This document shows positions 16,580 to 25,853 of a stretch of DNA of 64,000 bases, in pieces. The DNA is from Janibacter alkaliphilus (lineage in GTDB: Bacteria > Actinomycetota > Actinomycetes > Actinomycetales > Dermatophilaceae). The notes beneath the pieces were generated by a model that did no database searches, was not told where the DNA came from, and saw only the letters and a program-made list of their open reading frames with translations. Both the position numbers and the translations under genes were made by a program. The stretch covers positions 1,240,001 to 1,304,000 of the forward strand of contig NZ_JACBZX010000001.1 in assembly GCF_013408565.1 (NCBI RefSeq), in the 5' to 3' direction. Each line of letters opens with the position of its first letter. Positions within the stretch are counted from its first letter, which is position 1.

Positions 16580-17908
16580 TCACGGTGCCGGGCGCAGCAG
16601 CTCCCGGGTGATCCCGGCGATGTCGGGGACGCCGACCAGGCCCATCGTCAGGTCGAGCTCGGCGATCACCGCGTCGATCACCGCGGCCACCCCGGCGGCC
16701 CCGTCGAGGGCCAGGCCGTAGACGTGCGGGCGACCGAGCAGGGCGGCGTCCGCGCCGAGGGCGAGGGCGACGAAGAGGTCGGCGCCGGTGCGCACCCCGC
16801 TGTCCAGCAGCAGCGTGGCCTCGGGCCCGACCGCCTCACGGATGGTGACCAGGGCGTCCAGGGCGGCGATCGACCGGTCCACCTGCCGGCCGCCGTGGTT
16901 CGACACAACGAGCGCGTCCACCCCGCTGTCCAGGGCGCGGCGGGCGTCGTCCTCGTGCAGCACGCCCTTGAGCACGATCGGCAGCCGGGTGCGCTCGCGC
17001 AGCGTCGCCAGGTGCTCCCAGGACAGCGCCGGGTTGGAGTAGATGTCGAGGAAGGTCTCCACCGCCGCCCGCGGCTCGGGGGAGCGCAGGTTGTCCAGGG
17101 TGCGTCCCGGGTGGGCGCGGGAGATCGAGAGCAGCGCGGCGGCCGCCCCGGCCACCCCGCGGGCCAGGCGCAGCGGTCGGCGCGGGTCGAGCCCGAGGCC
17201 GGCGGCGCCACCGGACGTGCTGGCCGCGAGGCGCTCGCGGACCAGCTCCATGAAGCGGGGGTCGGAGGTGTACTGGGCGATGCCCTGGCCACGGGCGAAG
17301 GGGAGCGAGCCGAGGTCGAGGTCCTGGGTGCGCCAGCCGAGCATGGTGGTGTCCAGGGTGACGACGAGCGCCTGCGCGCCGGCCGCCTCGGCCCGGCCGA
17401 TCATCGAGTCGACGAGACCCTCGTCGCTGGACCAGTAGAGCTGGTACCAGAAGGGCGTGCCGGCCATCGCCGACGCGGTCTGCTCCATCGGGCAGCCGCC
17501 CTGGCTGCTGAAGACGTAGGGGATGCCGGCGGTGTGCGCGCCCTCGGCGATCCGCACGTCGGCGTCCGGAGCGACCAGGGCCGCGGCGCCCACCGGGGCG
17601 AGCATGAGCGGGGCCGCCAGGTCGGTCCCGAGCACGGTCGTCGACAGGTCGCGGCGGTCGGTGCCGTGCAGCACCCGGGGCACGACCTGCCATCGGTCGA
17701 AGGCGGCCCGGTTGGCGTCCACCGTGGTCCCGGTGCCGGCGCCGCCGGCGACGTAGGCCCACGCCCGTCGGCTCATCGCCCGTCGGGCGCGGCGCTCCAG
17801 GGCGTCGGTGTCGGTGGGCACCCGGGGGGTGAGCCCGAGGGTGCCGGGGCGGTAGATGGCGTCCTGGGCGGCCCGTCCAGCGCCGCGCGACCCGTCGTTG
17901 TTACCCAT
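16580..17908 (-). CDS. Lactate 2-monooxygenase-type FMN-dependent alpha-hydroxy-acid oxidase
   Basis: A 442-residue FMN enzyme. Residues APVGAAALVAPD, SSQGGCPMEQTA and VVTLDTTMLGWR follow the usual barrel order. LPFARGQGIAQYTSDPRF is typical of the long loop of lactate 2-monooxygenase. The catalytic His338 lies in VVSNHGGRQVDRS, followed by the FMN phosphate-binding LLDSGVRTGADL and GADAALLGRP. It should oxidise L-lactate (or a related 2-hydroxy acid) with oxygen. It follows an MBL-fold hydrolase gene by three bases in the same operon, so both may handle one substrate. Confidence 0.88.
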   Translation of the reverse strand: MGNNDGSRGAGRAAQDAIYRPGTLGLTPRVPTDTDALERRARRAMSRRAWAYVAGGAGTGTTVDANRAAFDRWQVVPRVLHGTDRRDLSTTVLGTDLAAPLMLAPVGAAALVAPDADVRIAEGAHTAGIPYVFSSQGGCPMEQTASAMAGTPFWYQLYWSSDEGLVDSMIGRAEAAGAQALVVTLDTTMLGWRTQDLDLGSLPFARGQGIAQYTSDPRFMELVRERLAASTSGGAAGLGLDPRRPLRLARGVAGAAAALLSISRAHPGRTLDNLRSPEPRAAVETFLDIYSNPALSWEHLATLRERTRLPIVLKGVLHEDDARRALDSGVDALVVSNHGGRQVDRSIAALDALVTIREAVGPEATLLLDSGVRTGADLFVALALGADAALLGRPHVYGLALDGAAGVAAVIDAVIAELDLTMGLVGVPDIAGITRELLRPAP

Positions 17909-17911
17909 GAG

Positions 17912-18709
17912 TCACAACGTAGCGCCTCTGTCCACCCGGCGTGCGTCGCGCAGCATCTCGGGGTCGTGGGCGTTGACGACGAGCAGCCCCGGCTCGTCCC
18001 GGGCGATGAGCTCGGCGATCCGTCGGTGGTTCTGCTCGACCCGGTCGCGGTCGATGGCCATCGAGCGCTCCATGGTGCGCAGCAGCCACGGCGTGCTGCC
18101 GCCCTCGGTGACCTGCGAGCGGTGGTAGAAGGCATCGCCGACGTGCAGCACCCACCGGCCGCCGGCGTCGACGGCGACCGCGGCGTGACCACGGCTGTGC
18201 CCGGGCAGGGCGATGAGCACGACCCCGGGCAGCACCTCCTGGGCGGCGCCGAGCCCCCACCAGGCGTCGCCGTCCGGGGTGTGCTCGACGAGCGTCGGGT
18301 GGTGGGCGAGCTGGGCGGGGCGGTAGCGCGCCCGCTCCCCGGCGGTCTGCGGGGTGGCCGCGGCGGCCCGCTCGGCGGCGGTGACGTGCACCCGGGCCCA
18401 GGGGAAGTCGGCGATGCCGCCGACGTGGTCCGGGTCGAGGTGGGTGAGCACGATGTCGCGGACGTCGCGGGGGTGGTAGCCGGCGTCGCGGACCTGGTGG
18501 ACGGCGGTCTGCGCGGCGGTGAGCACCGGCCGCATCAGGGTGCGGTTGCCGCCGAGCCGGACCACCGGTCGGTCGATGTCGTGCATGCCGTAGCCGGAGT
18601 CGACGAGCACCAGGCCCTCGTCCCGCTCGACGAGCAGCACGTGGCAGGGCAGCCCGCCCCGGACGAAGGGGGGTCGCATCGTGCCGCAGTCGAGGTGCCG
18701 GACGCTCAT
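17912..18709 (-). CDS. MBL-fold metallo-hydrolase
   Basis: A 265-residue metallo-beta-lactamase-fold hydrolase. The metal motif is THLDPDHVGG with ligands His90, Asp92, Asp94 and His95; the later ligands are seen in ALPGHSRGHAA (His), VGDAFYH (Asp) and NAHDPEM (His). The arrangement resembles N-acyl homoserine lactonase-like and related glyoxalase II-like enzymes, but the substrate is unknown. It is the first gene of a two-gene operon with the lactate monooxygenase, and its ATG lies at 18709. Confidence 0.85.
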   Translation of the reverse strand: MSVRHLDCGTMRPPFVRGGLPCHVLLVERDEGLVLVDSGYGMHDIDRPVVRLGGNRTLMRPVLTAAQTAVHQVRDAGYHPRDVRDIVLTHLDPDHVGGIADFPWARVHVTAAERAAAATPQTAGERARYRPAQLAHHPTLVEHTPDGDAWWGLGAAQEVLPGVVLIALPGHSRGHAAVAVDAGGRWVLHVGDAFYHRSQVTEGGSTPWLLRTMERSMAIDRDRVEQNHRRIAELIARDEPGLLVVNAHDPEMLRDARRVDRGATL

Positions 18710-18946
18710 GCACCCATCTTGCCCGAGCCGCCTCGCGGGGCCCCCTCCCGTCCCCGCCGCCCGGGCACCAGGGGAGGGTGGTGGGGCGGCGGGGTGCCCC
18801 TCAGGGGGAAGGGGCTGCTCCGGGGGGCGCGGAGCGTGGTCACCATCGTGGGAGCGCTGCCTGTGCGCGACCTGTCAGGGGGTGCGGAGCGCGGTGTGCG
18901 TCCGAGGCCTGACCGCAGCTGCCCTCAGGTCCGGTGCGCCCGCCGC
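18710..18946. other. 237-base non-coding gap, GC/G-rich
   Basis: The gap separates two genes on the same (minus) strand. Runs such as CAGGGGGAAGGGG and GGTGGTGGGGCGGCGGGG give it strong G/C skew, and the proteins that can be read from it are Arg/Gly-rich with no start. No terminator, promoter or repeat can be assigned with confidence. Confidence 0.4.
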
Positions 18947-20431
18947 TCAGCCGCGGGTGACCCGGGCCCGCAGCCGTGAGGGGAGGCCGGCGACCGCGGC
19001 CACCCCGAGCGCGGTCTTCGGCTCGTAGCCGGCGCGCCACAGCCCGCCGTGCGCCGCGGCCTCGCTGAAGAGCTCCTCCGGGTGCGCTCGGGTCGGCCGC
19101 TCGCGGACGAGGTCGCGCACCAGCAGCGCCGCCATCAGCGGCCGCACCGTCTCCGGCTGGAAGACCTCCACACCGAAGTGGTGCGCCCCGGCGTACGCCG
19201 CGCCGAGCACCGGGTTCTTGACCACCGAGCGGGTCCACGTCGCCGGGGCGACGTTGAAGGACACCCGCTGCCCGCCCCCTTCGGCGGCCACCCCGCGCCA
19301 GCGCTGCAGCCGCTTGGCGATGGCGTAGTTCGGGCCCTGCTGCGGCACGAGGATGTCGGCGACACCGGCCCCGCCGTCCGGGGCGTCGGCGTACGCCGGG
19401 GCGAAGAGGTGACCGCGCCCGGCCCGGCGCAGCGGGGCCTGCGCCCCCTTCGTCACCGCCGACCGGGTGCGCCACCGCCGCCGGGCCTCGGCGACGACCT
19501 CCGGAGGCACGACGAAGGCGTCGGTCGGGGTGGCCAGCCAGGCTAGCGCGGTGCGCGGGTCGTCTGCGGTGAGCGCGGTCATCAGCAGGTCGGCGGCGGC
19601 GCTGACCCGGACGTGCACCCCGGAGTCGGCGTAGGCGTGCATGCCGACGGCCAGCGGGTCGCCGGTGCGCTCGCGACGGATCCAGTCGAGCACCTGCGCG
19701 GGCTGGTGGACCAGGTCGGCGCCGGAGTCACCGTGGGCATCGACCGGGAAGCTGAGCCGCCCGGCGCCGCCGGCGGCCAGGCCGCGCTTGTAGCGCCAGG
19801 CCTTCGAGCGGGGCAGGTCGATGGCGTGCACGTCCACGCCCCAGGAGAGCAGCGGCTCCAGCGGGCCCATCTCGGCGCCGGCGCCGACGAGCAGCACCTG
19901 CTGGTCGGGCAGCGCCAGCCACTCGGGCGTCGCGACCACCTCGCCGACGGCCTCGGCGAAGGAGGGCTCGACCACCCCGGCCTCCACCCACCGCTGCAGC
20001 TGAGCCAGCAGCTCGTCGCCGGCGAGCTCGCGGCCCTGGTAGGGCACCCGCAGCTCGGTGACCGGGTCGGCGGTGCCGTGCACCGACTCGGTTGCGAAGG
20101 GGGCCTCCACCGGCTCCCGGTCGAGGTCGACCTCGGCGAGGGTGGTCTCCATCTCGCCGTCCACCAGCACCATCCGGCGGCGCATCGCGGCCAGCCCGTC
20201 GGCGGCGATCCGGGTGCCCGCCTCGGGGGAGGTGGCCGAGGCGGCGGTGAGGGCGTGCACCAGCGGGACGTAGTCCTTGCGCCACGCCTGCGCGTCGCGG
20301 ATCCGCCCGGCGAGGTCGGGGTCGACGCCCTCGACCGCGTCGGCGAGGACGCTCCGGGTGACCGGGGTGGTCGGTCGTCCCTCGCCCTCGCGCGGGAAGT
20401 GGATGCCGGCCGAGGTCCGCTCGCTGCTCAT
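18947..20431 (-). CDS. Conserved-looking protein of unknown function with a Rossmann-like motif
   Basis: A 494-residue cytoplasmic protein I do not recognise. The middle has LLVGAGAEMGPLEPLLSWGV near residues 172-191 followed by DVHAIDLPR, a GxGxxxG turn with an acidic residue at the end of the next strand, as in dinucleotide-binding proteins. The first 170 residues and the last 250 are probably separate domains, with aromatic and basic conserved-looking stretches (PQQGPNYAIAKRLQRW, FNVAPATWTRSVVKN). No signal or membrane helix. It may be a dehydrogenase-like or nucleotide-binding protein, but this is only inference. The ATG at 20431 has no other support than being the first Met of the coherent frame. 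Confidence 0.6.
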   Translation of the reverse strand: MSSERTSAGIHFPREGEGRPTTPVTRSVLADAVEGVDPDLAGRIRDAQAWRKDYVPLVHALTAASATSPEAGTRIAADGLAAMRRRMVLVDGEMETTLAEVDLDREPVEAPFATESVHGTADPVTELRVPYQGRELAGDELLAQLQRWVEAGVVEPSFAEAVGEVVATPEWLALPDQQVLLVGAGAEMGPLEPLLSWGVDVHAIDLPRSKAWRYKRGLAAGGAGRLSFPVDAHGDSGADLVHQPAQVLDWIRRERTGDPLAVGMHAYADSGVHVRVSAAADLLMTALTADDPRTALAWLATPTDAFVVPPEVVAEARRRWRTRSAVTKGAQAPLRRAGRGHLFAPAYADAPDGGAGVADILVPQQGPNYAIAKRLQRWRGVAAEGGGQRVSFNVAPATWTRSVVKNPVLGAAYAGAHHFGVEVFQPETVRPLMAALLVRDLVRERPTRAHPEELFSEAAAHGGLWRAGYEPKTALGVAAVAGLPSRLRARVTRG

Positions 20432-20493
20432 GGGCACATCCTCGGGGCGGGCCGCGGCGCCGGGCAACCGGCCGGCCCCGGTCGGCGCGAGGC

Positions 20494-20991
20494 TCAGACC
20501 GGTGGCGGCGGCTGCCCCGGCGGTGGCTGGCCGGTCAGGTGCTGGTGCGGGGTCGGTGACGACCCACCCGCAGGGACGCGCCACGGCATCCGTCCCTGCT
20601 GCAGGTCCTGCCCGAGCCGCTCGATGAGCCGACCGCTCTCCCGCCAGCCGCCGGCCTCGGTCTCCCACACCGGCTCCCAGCCCTGGCGGATCTCCACCCG
20701 CCAGGCCCGGCCGAAGAGGACCCGACCGAGGATCACCAGCGGGAGCAGCAGCAGCAGGAGCAGCAGCTCCAGGGCGACGGCCGCCATGACGACGAGGGCG
20801 ACGATGAGGAAGGGCAGAGCGACGATGAGGATGATGACGCCGAAGATCATGCTGATCGGGTCGTCGCCGAGGGAGAGCCCGCTGGGCGTGGACGGCATGC
20901 CGCTGATCGGGTCGAGCGAGGTGCGGCGGCGCCAGGGCAGCCAGCGCCGCGAGACCCGCCAGGTGGCGCCCGACGGGCTGGTGACCTTCAC
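20494..20991 (-). CDS. Small membrane protein, unknown function
   Basis: A 165-residue protein. After a basic N-terminal third (RRWLPWRRRTSLDPI), two long hydrophobic stretches run near residues 47-70 (MIFGVIILIVALPFLIVALV) and 72-92 (Leu-rich), then a Trp/Arg/Glu-containing cytoplasmic part and a Pro/Gly-rich tail. The topology is a hairpin of two helices. No known family is recalled. It lies 63 bases upstream of the unknown protein gene on the same strand and may share its transcript. Confidence 0.65.
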   Translation of the reverse strand: MKVTSPSGATWRVSRRWLPWRRRTSLDPISGMPSTPSGLSLGDDPISMIFGVIILIVALPFLIVALVVMAAVALELLLLLLLLPLVILGRVLFGRAWRVEIRQGWEPVWETEAGGWRESGRLIERLGQDLQQGRMPWRVPAGGSSPTPHQHLTGQPPPGQPPPPV

Positions 20992-21056
20992 GGGGGTGAG
21001 GCTACCGGGGCGGGTCGCGCCGACGTGCCGGCCCCGGGCTGCCTACACTCGGGCTC

Positions 21057-21752
21057 ATGAGCACGCGCCGAGCCGCCCCCTTCGCCGTCGCGCTGCTGGC
21101 TGGTGTGGCGCTCGCCGGGTGCGGCACGGACAGCACCAGCCCCGCGTCGGGGTCCGGGGGGTCCTCCCAGGCCGGCTCGGGCTCGGGCAGCAGCAGCTCC
21201 AGCGACAGCTGTCCCCCCGAGGACGGCTCGGCCGAGCGGCGGACCAGCTTCGACGAGGCGCCGCCGATGTGCATCGACACCGCGAAGACCTACACCGCGA
21301 CGATGACCACCGACGAGGGCGAGGTGACCATCGCCCTGGACGACGAGGCCGCGCCGCAGACGGTGAACAACTTCGTCGTGCTGTGCCGCTACCACTTCTA
21401 CGACGGGCTGACCTTCCACCGGGTCATCCAGGGCTTCATGGCCCAGGGCGGCGACCCGGCCGGGACCGGCGCCGGCGGCCCGGGCTACAACTTCGCCGAC
21501 GAGCTGCCCGACGAGGGCTACGAGGTCGGCTCGGTGGCGATGGCCAACGCCGGCCCGAACACCAACGGCTCGCAGTTCTTCATCGTCCTGGGCGACGACG
21601 CGGCCGAGCAGCTCGACCCCTCCTACAGCCTCTTCGGCGAGGTCACCGGGGGGATGGACGCCCTGCAGGCGATCGAGAAGGACGGCTCCGACGGCGAGGG
21701 TCGCCCCTCGGAGGTGCACACCATCGAGAAGGTCACCATCACCGAGTCCTGA
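21057..21752 (+). CDS. Cyclophilin-type peptidylprolyl isomerase lipoprotein
   Basis: A 231-residue exported isomerase. The signal peptide ends in LAGC (Cys22 lipidated); a Ser/Gly linker follows and the cyclophilin domain spans about residues 75-230. Hallmarks are TVNNFVVLCRYHFYDGLTFH, RVIQGFMAQGGDPAGTGAGG, the catalytic Arg in FHRVI, Met and Gln in GFMAQGG, and AMANAGPNTNGSQFFI. It catalyses proline cis-trans isomerisation of secreted proteins at the outer membrane face. It stands alone; the neighbours are divergent (upstream) and convergent (downstream). Confidence 0.92.
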   Translation: MSTRRAAPFAVALLAGVALAGCGTDSTSPASGSGGSSQAGSGSGSSSSSDSCPPEDGSAERRTSFDEAPPMCIDTAKTYTATMTTDEGEVTIALDDEAAPQTVNNFVVLCRYHFYDGLTFHRVIQGFMAQGGDPAGTGAGGPGYNFADELPDEGYEVGSVAMANAGPNTNGSQFFIVLGDDAAEQLDPSYSLFGEVTGGMDALQAIEKDGSDGEGRPSEVHTIEKVTITES

Positions 21753-21793
21753 CCCGGGCGCGCCCCGGCCGCGCAGGCTCAGACGGGGCCGGC

Positions 21794-22279
21794 TCAGGCG
21801 GGGCTGGCCAGCGGGTAGCCCCGGCGGACGGTCCGGTCCAGGATGCCGAGGGTGCCCTTGAGGGCCAGCTCGCCGATCACCGGGAAGACCCCGGAGTCGC
21901 GCCACTCCGGCGCGAGGTCGGACCAGTCGTAGTAGCTCGTCACCAGCGTGCCGTCCTCGACCGGCTCCAGCCGGTAGCCGTAGACGTGCCGCAGCGGCGG
22001 CCGGATGACGCCCTCGATCGTCCAGGCGATCTCCCGGTCCGGCTCGAGGGCGGTGATGATCACGGTGACGTCGTAGCGGCCGAGGTCGTTGTCGCCCAGC
22101 GCCTCCCGGTCCATGTGCACGACGAATCGGTCCCCGACGCCGGTGACCCGCGGGCCGTCGGCGTCCTGCAGCATCCCGGAGGAGTCGATGGCTACATGAC
22201 CCTGCGGGTCGGTGAGCACCGCGAAGATCGCCTCGGCCGCCGCCGGGATGGTGCGCTGGACCTCGATGCGTTCGCTCAT
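21794..22279 (-). CDS. SRPBCC-fold protein (START/Bet v1-like)
   Basis: A 161-residue protein with the SRPBCC helix-grip fold: IEVQRTIPAAAEAIFAVLTD at the start, a central pattern of strands (DRFVVHMDREALGDNDLGRYDV, LEPDREIAWTIEG), and a closing amphipathic helix. Such proteins bind a hydrophobic ligand or serve as an aromatase/cyclase-like domain; the ligand is unknown. The gene faces the cyclophilin gene convergently and starts 33 bases from the divergent ATL gene. Confidence 0.75.
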   Translation of the reverse strand: MSERIEVQRTIPAAAEAIFAVLTDPQGHVAIDSSGMLQDADGPRVTGVGDRFVVHMDREALGDNDLGRYDVTVIITALEPDREIAWTIEGVIRPPLRHVYGYRLEPVEDGTLVTSYYDWSDLAPEWRDSGVFPVIGELALKGTLGILDRTVRRGYPLASPA

Positions 22280-22312
22280 GCCGCCACCCTCGCACCTGAG
22301 AGGCTGGCGGGC

Positions 22313-22651
22313 GTGGACGAGGTGATGGTCGAGCGGGTCCTGCGGGCGGTCGAGCTCGTCCCGGCCGGGCGGGTGGTCAGCTACGGCGACCTGGCCGCGC
22401 TCGTCGGCACCGGGCCGCGGCAGGTCGGCTCGGTGATGCGGCACTACGGCAGCAACGTCGCCTGGTGGCGGGTGACCAACGCGGCCGGTGAGCACGTGCC
22501 GCACCTGCGGGAGGCCGCCTTCGCCCGCTGGGCCGACGAGGGGATCCTGCTCACCCATGGCGGACGGGGCTGCCGGATCGCCGACCATCGGGTCGATCTC
22601 GTCGCGCTGGAGCGAGCCTGGCGGGAGCGGGTGGCCGACCTGCCGGAGTGA
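22313..22651 (+). CDS. Alkyltransferase-like (ATL) DNA-damage recognition protein, MGMT family
   Basis: A 112-residue MGMT C-terminal-domain protein. It keeps RVVSYGDLAALVG, the DNA-binding helix with VGSVMRHYG and the motif AWWRVTNAAG, where the active-site Cys-containing PCHRVV of true O6-alkylguanine transferases is replaced by Trp, as in ATL proteins. ATLs bind O6-alkylguanine and hand the lesion to nucleotide excision repair. The GTG at 22313 is chosen because it opens the coherent frame; the ATG at 22324 is out of phase for this reading. Confidence 0.8.
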   Translation: MDEVMVERVLRAVELVPAGRVVSYGDLAALVGTGPRQVGSVMRHYGSNVAWWRVTNAAGEHVPHLREAAFARWADEGILLTHGGRGCRIADHRVDLVALERAWRERVADLPE

Positions 22652-22660
22652 GCCCGCCCG

Positions 22661-24245
<1,585 letters not shown>

Positions 24246-24282
24246 CTTGCGAAGGGGGTCGGTCCGTCCTGGGGGAGGAGGG

Positions 24283-24603
24283 TCAGAGCTCGGCTCCCAG
24301 CTCGATGAGCAGGACGCCGGCCATGATGAGCCCGATCCCGAGCAGCATCGTCCGGGTCAGCGGCTCGTCGAAGAGGACGCGCGACAGCATCGCGGTCAGC
24401 GCCACCCCGGCGGCCGCCCAGATCCCGTACGCGACACCGAGTGCCATACCCGTCCCCAGCGCCCCGGCCAGCAGCCCGAAGGCCAGCAGGTACCCGGTCC
24501 CGACCGCCAGGTACCACCGGCGGTGGCCGTCGGAGGCGACCTTGAGCGACAGCGTCGCAGCGACCTCGCAGACGATCGCCCCGGCGAGCAGCAGCCAGCT
24601 CAC
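24283..24603 (-). CDS. Small multidrug resistance (SMR) family transporter, second subunit
   Basis: A 106-residue four-helix membrane protein of the SMR family. The essential acidic residue of helix 1 is Glu13 in LAGAIVCEVAATLSLK; WYLAVGTGYLLAFGLL, ALGVAYGIWAAAGVALTAM and the final helix with GLIMAGVLLIELGAEL are the usual segments. SMR pumps exchange protons for quaternary ammonium compounds, guanidinium or similar cations. Its GTG overlaps the stop of another SMR gene (GTGA), so the two probably form an antiparallel heterodimer as in YkkCD or EbrAB, under control of the TetR gene at the head of the operon. Confidence 0.9.
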   Translation of the reverse strand: MSWLLLAGAIVCEVAATLSLKVASDGHRRWYLAVGTGYLLAFGLLAGALGTGMALGVAYGIWAAAGVALTAMLSRVLFDEPLTRTMLLGIGLIMAGVLLIELGAEL

Positions 24604-25013
24604 GGCGAGGTCACCTCCTCCGGCGGCAGGGCGCGTCCGACCGGCGCCGCCGGGTCGGCCTGCTGGGCGCCGAGCTCGACGGCCAGGACCCCGGCGATGA
24701 CCAGGGCGATGCCCACCCCCTTCAGCGGGGTCATGGCCTCGCCGAAGATGGCCGTCGACAGCACCGCGGTGAGGGCCACGCCGCAGGCCGACCACACCCC
24801 GTAGGCGACGCCGAGCGGCATCCCGCGGCGCAGCACGACCGAGAGCAGGGTGAAGGAGGTGCCGTAGCCGGCGGCGACCACGAGGTAGAGGACCGGGTGG
24901 TCGAGGGCAGCCTTGAGCGAGAGCGAGGCGGTCACCTCGCTGAGCACCGCGGCTGCCAGCAGCAGCCACGGAGAGGCGTGCCAGGACGACGACCGGGCCG
25001 GTGCGGCGCTCAT
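24600..25013 (-). CDS. Small multidrug resistance (SMR) family transporter, first subunit
   Basis: A 137-residue SMR protein. It has a longer N-terminal tail than its partner and an extra C-terminal stretch ending AAPVGRALPPEEVTSP. Glu26 in LLLAAAVLSEVTASLSLK is the helix 1 acid. PLGVAYGVWSACGVALTAVL is the helix 3 signature. Asymmetric tails are common when two SMR subunits pair. Its ATG overlaps the TetR stop (ATGA), so TetR, SMR1 and SMR2 form one operon read leftward. The efflux substrate is not known. Confidence 0.88.
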   Translation of the reverse strand: MSAAPARSSSWHASPWLLLAAAVLSEVTASLSLKAALDHPVLYLVVAAGYGTSFTLLSVVLRRGMPLGVAYGVWSACGVALTAVLSTAIFGEAMTPLKGVGIALVIAGVLAVELGAQQADPAAPVGRALPPEEVTSP

Positions 25014-25582
25014 CGATCCACCTCCAGCAGGTCAAGCGCGACCTGCGTGACCCCGTCCGTCTCCGCGGTGGTGAGCGCCACCGCACCGCTCGCCCGGTCG
25101 AACCAGATGCCGTCCGCCATCAGCCGCGCCGCGAGCAACCGGGAACGCTGGCCGACCGGCAGCTCACGCGGGACGGCCAGCCACGGTTCGAGGCGCTCGA
25201 CCCATCGGGCGATGAGGGTGTCGCGCAGCCGAGGGTCGGCGACCATCACGAGGTCCGACGGGTCGAGGTCGGCCCGGCTGGCCCAGACGAGGTAGGCCGC
25301 GAGCCGCTGGGCGACGGTGCTGGTGGCCAGGGACGCGCCGGGGGTCAGCGCGGCAAGGGTGTCGGTGATCTCGTCCTCGTACCCCTGGATCACGTGGTCC
25401 AGCAAGCCGGTCATCAGCTCGGCCTTCGTGGCGAAGTGGTACATCAGGCCGGGCTTGGTGACCCCGGCCGCCTCGGCCGCAGAGGCCAGGGACAGGCTGC
25501 CGCTCCGGCCCAGCTCCCCCTTCGCCGCCTCGAGCATCGCGGCTCGGGTGGAAGGTCGGTGCGCGGGGCGGGTCGGGGGCAT
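25010..25582 (-). CDS. TetR-family repressor of the SMR pair
   Basis: A 190-residue TetR protein. The N-terminal helix-turn-helix is visible in MLEAAKGELGRSGSLSLASAAEAAGVTKPGLMYHFATKAELM-type spacing (residues 15-60, with GVTKPGLMYHF as recognition helix). The remainder is the variable ligand-binding domain. It heads the operon with both SMR genes through ATGA overlaps. A palindrome 11 bases upstream of its ATG is a likely own operator, so a cationic drug or metabolite may both induce and be pumped out by this operon. Confidence 0.88.
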   Translation of the reverse strand: MPPTRPAHRPSTRAAMLEAAKGELGRSGSLSLASAAEAAGVTKPGLMYHFATKAELMTGLLDHVIQGYEDEITDTLAALTPGASLATSTVAQRLAAYLVWASRADLDPSDLVMVADPRLRDTLIARWVERLEPWLAVPRELPVGQRSRLLAARLMADGIWFDRASGAVALTTAETDGVTQVALDLLEVDR

Positions 25583-25592
25583 GGGAGGCACT

Positions 25593-25615
25593 TTACTGAC
25601 CAATAGGTCAAGTAA
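25593..25615 (-). promoter_or_regulatory. Probable TetR operator of the SMR operon
   Basis: TTACTGACC at 25593-25601 and GGTCAAGTAA at 25606-25615 form an inverted repeat with one extra base in the right arm, around the four bases AATA. It lies directly before the TetR ATG, the normal place for an autoregulatory site. Confidence 0.7.
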
Positions 25616-25662
25616 CAAAGCCGGACCGATCCTGTCGGGCCGAGCTGTTGCGACGGCTGCCC

Positions 25663-25806
25663 GTGATTCGCCCCGGCAGTTGCGCAGGGTCTGTGATTTG
25701 CCCGGGCAGTTGCGCGCTCCCCCCGTGATTTGCCCGGGCAGTTGCGGTGGGCGAGGTGATTGGCCCGGGCAGTTGCGCAGGGTCTGTGATTTGCCCGGGC
25801 AGTTGC
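25663..25806. repeat. Palindromic repeat array B (five units, opposite orientation to array A)
   Basis: Five copies of the reverse complement of the array A unit (ending GCCCGGGCAGTTGC) lie at 25663, 25693, 25725, 25756 and 25786, spaced 30-32 bases. The first is degenerate (CCCCGG core), the fourth has one change (TTGGCCC). The spacer GCAGGGTCT appears twice. Arrays A and B thus form a large inverted pair around the TetR-SMR-SMR operon. Confidence 0.95.
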
Positions 25807-25836
25807 GGGGGAGGGGGGAGGGGGGTTGCCGGAGGG

Positions 25837-25852
25837 CTGAACGAGCGTTTAG
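25837..25852 (+). promoter_or_regulatory. Probable TetR operator of the ABC exporter operon
   Basis: CTGAACG and CGTTTAG form an imperfect palindrome around AG directly before the TetR start. A half-site GCGTTCAGTAT recurs from 25866, 20 bases after GCGTTTAGTAT, on the same helix face. Confidence 0.55.
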
Positions 25853-25853
25853 T

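Noticed and set aside
14012..18979. A 1655-codon open frame on the plus strand
   Set aside because: It runs out of phase with the DUF2330 gene and then antisense to the channel, monooxygenase and hydrolase genes. Its Arg/Gly/Ala/His/Gln composition is that of a GC-rich shadow frame with no coherent domain.
22313..22651. Active O6-alkylguanine-DNA methyltransferase
   Set aside because: The PCHRV active-site cysteine motif is replaced by AWWRVTN, so the protein cannot accept alkyl groups; it is an ATL.
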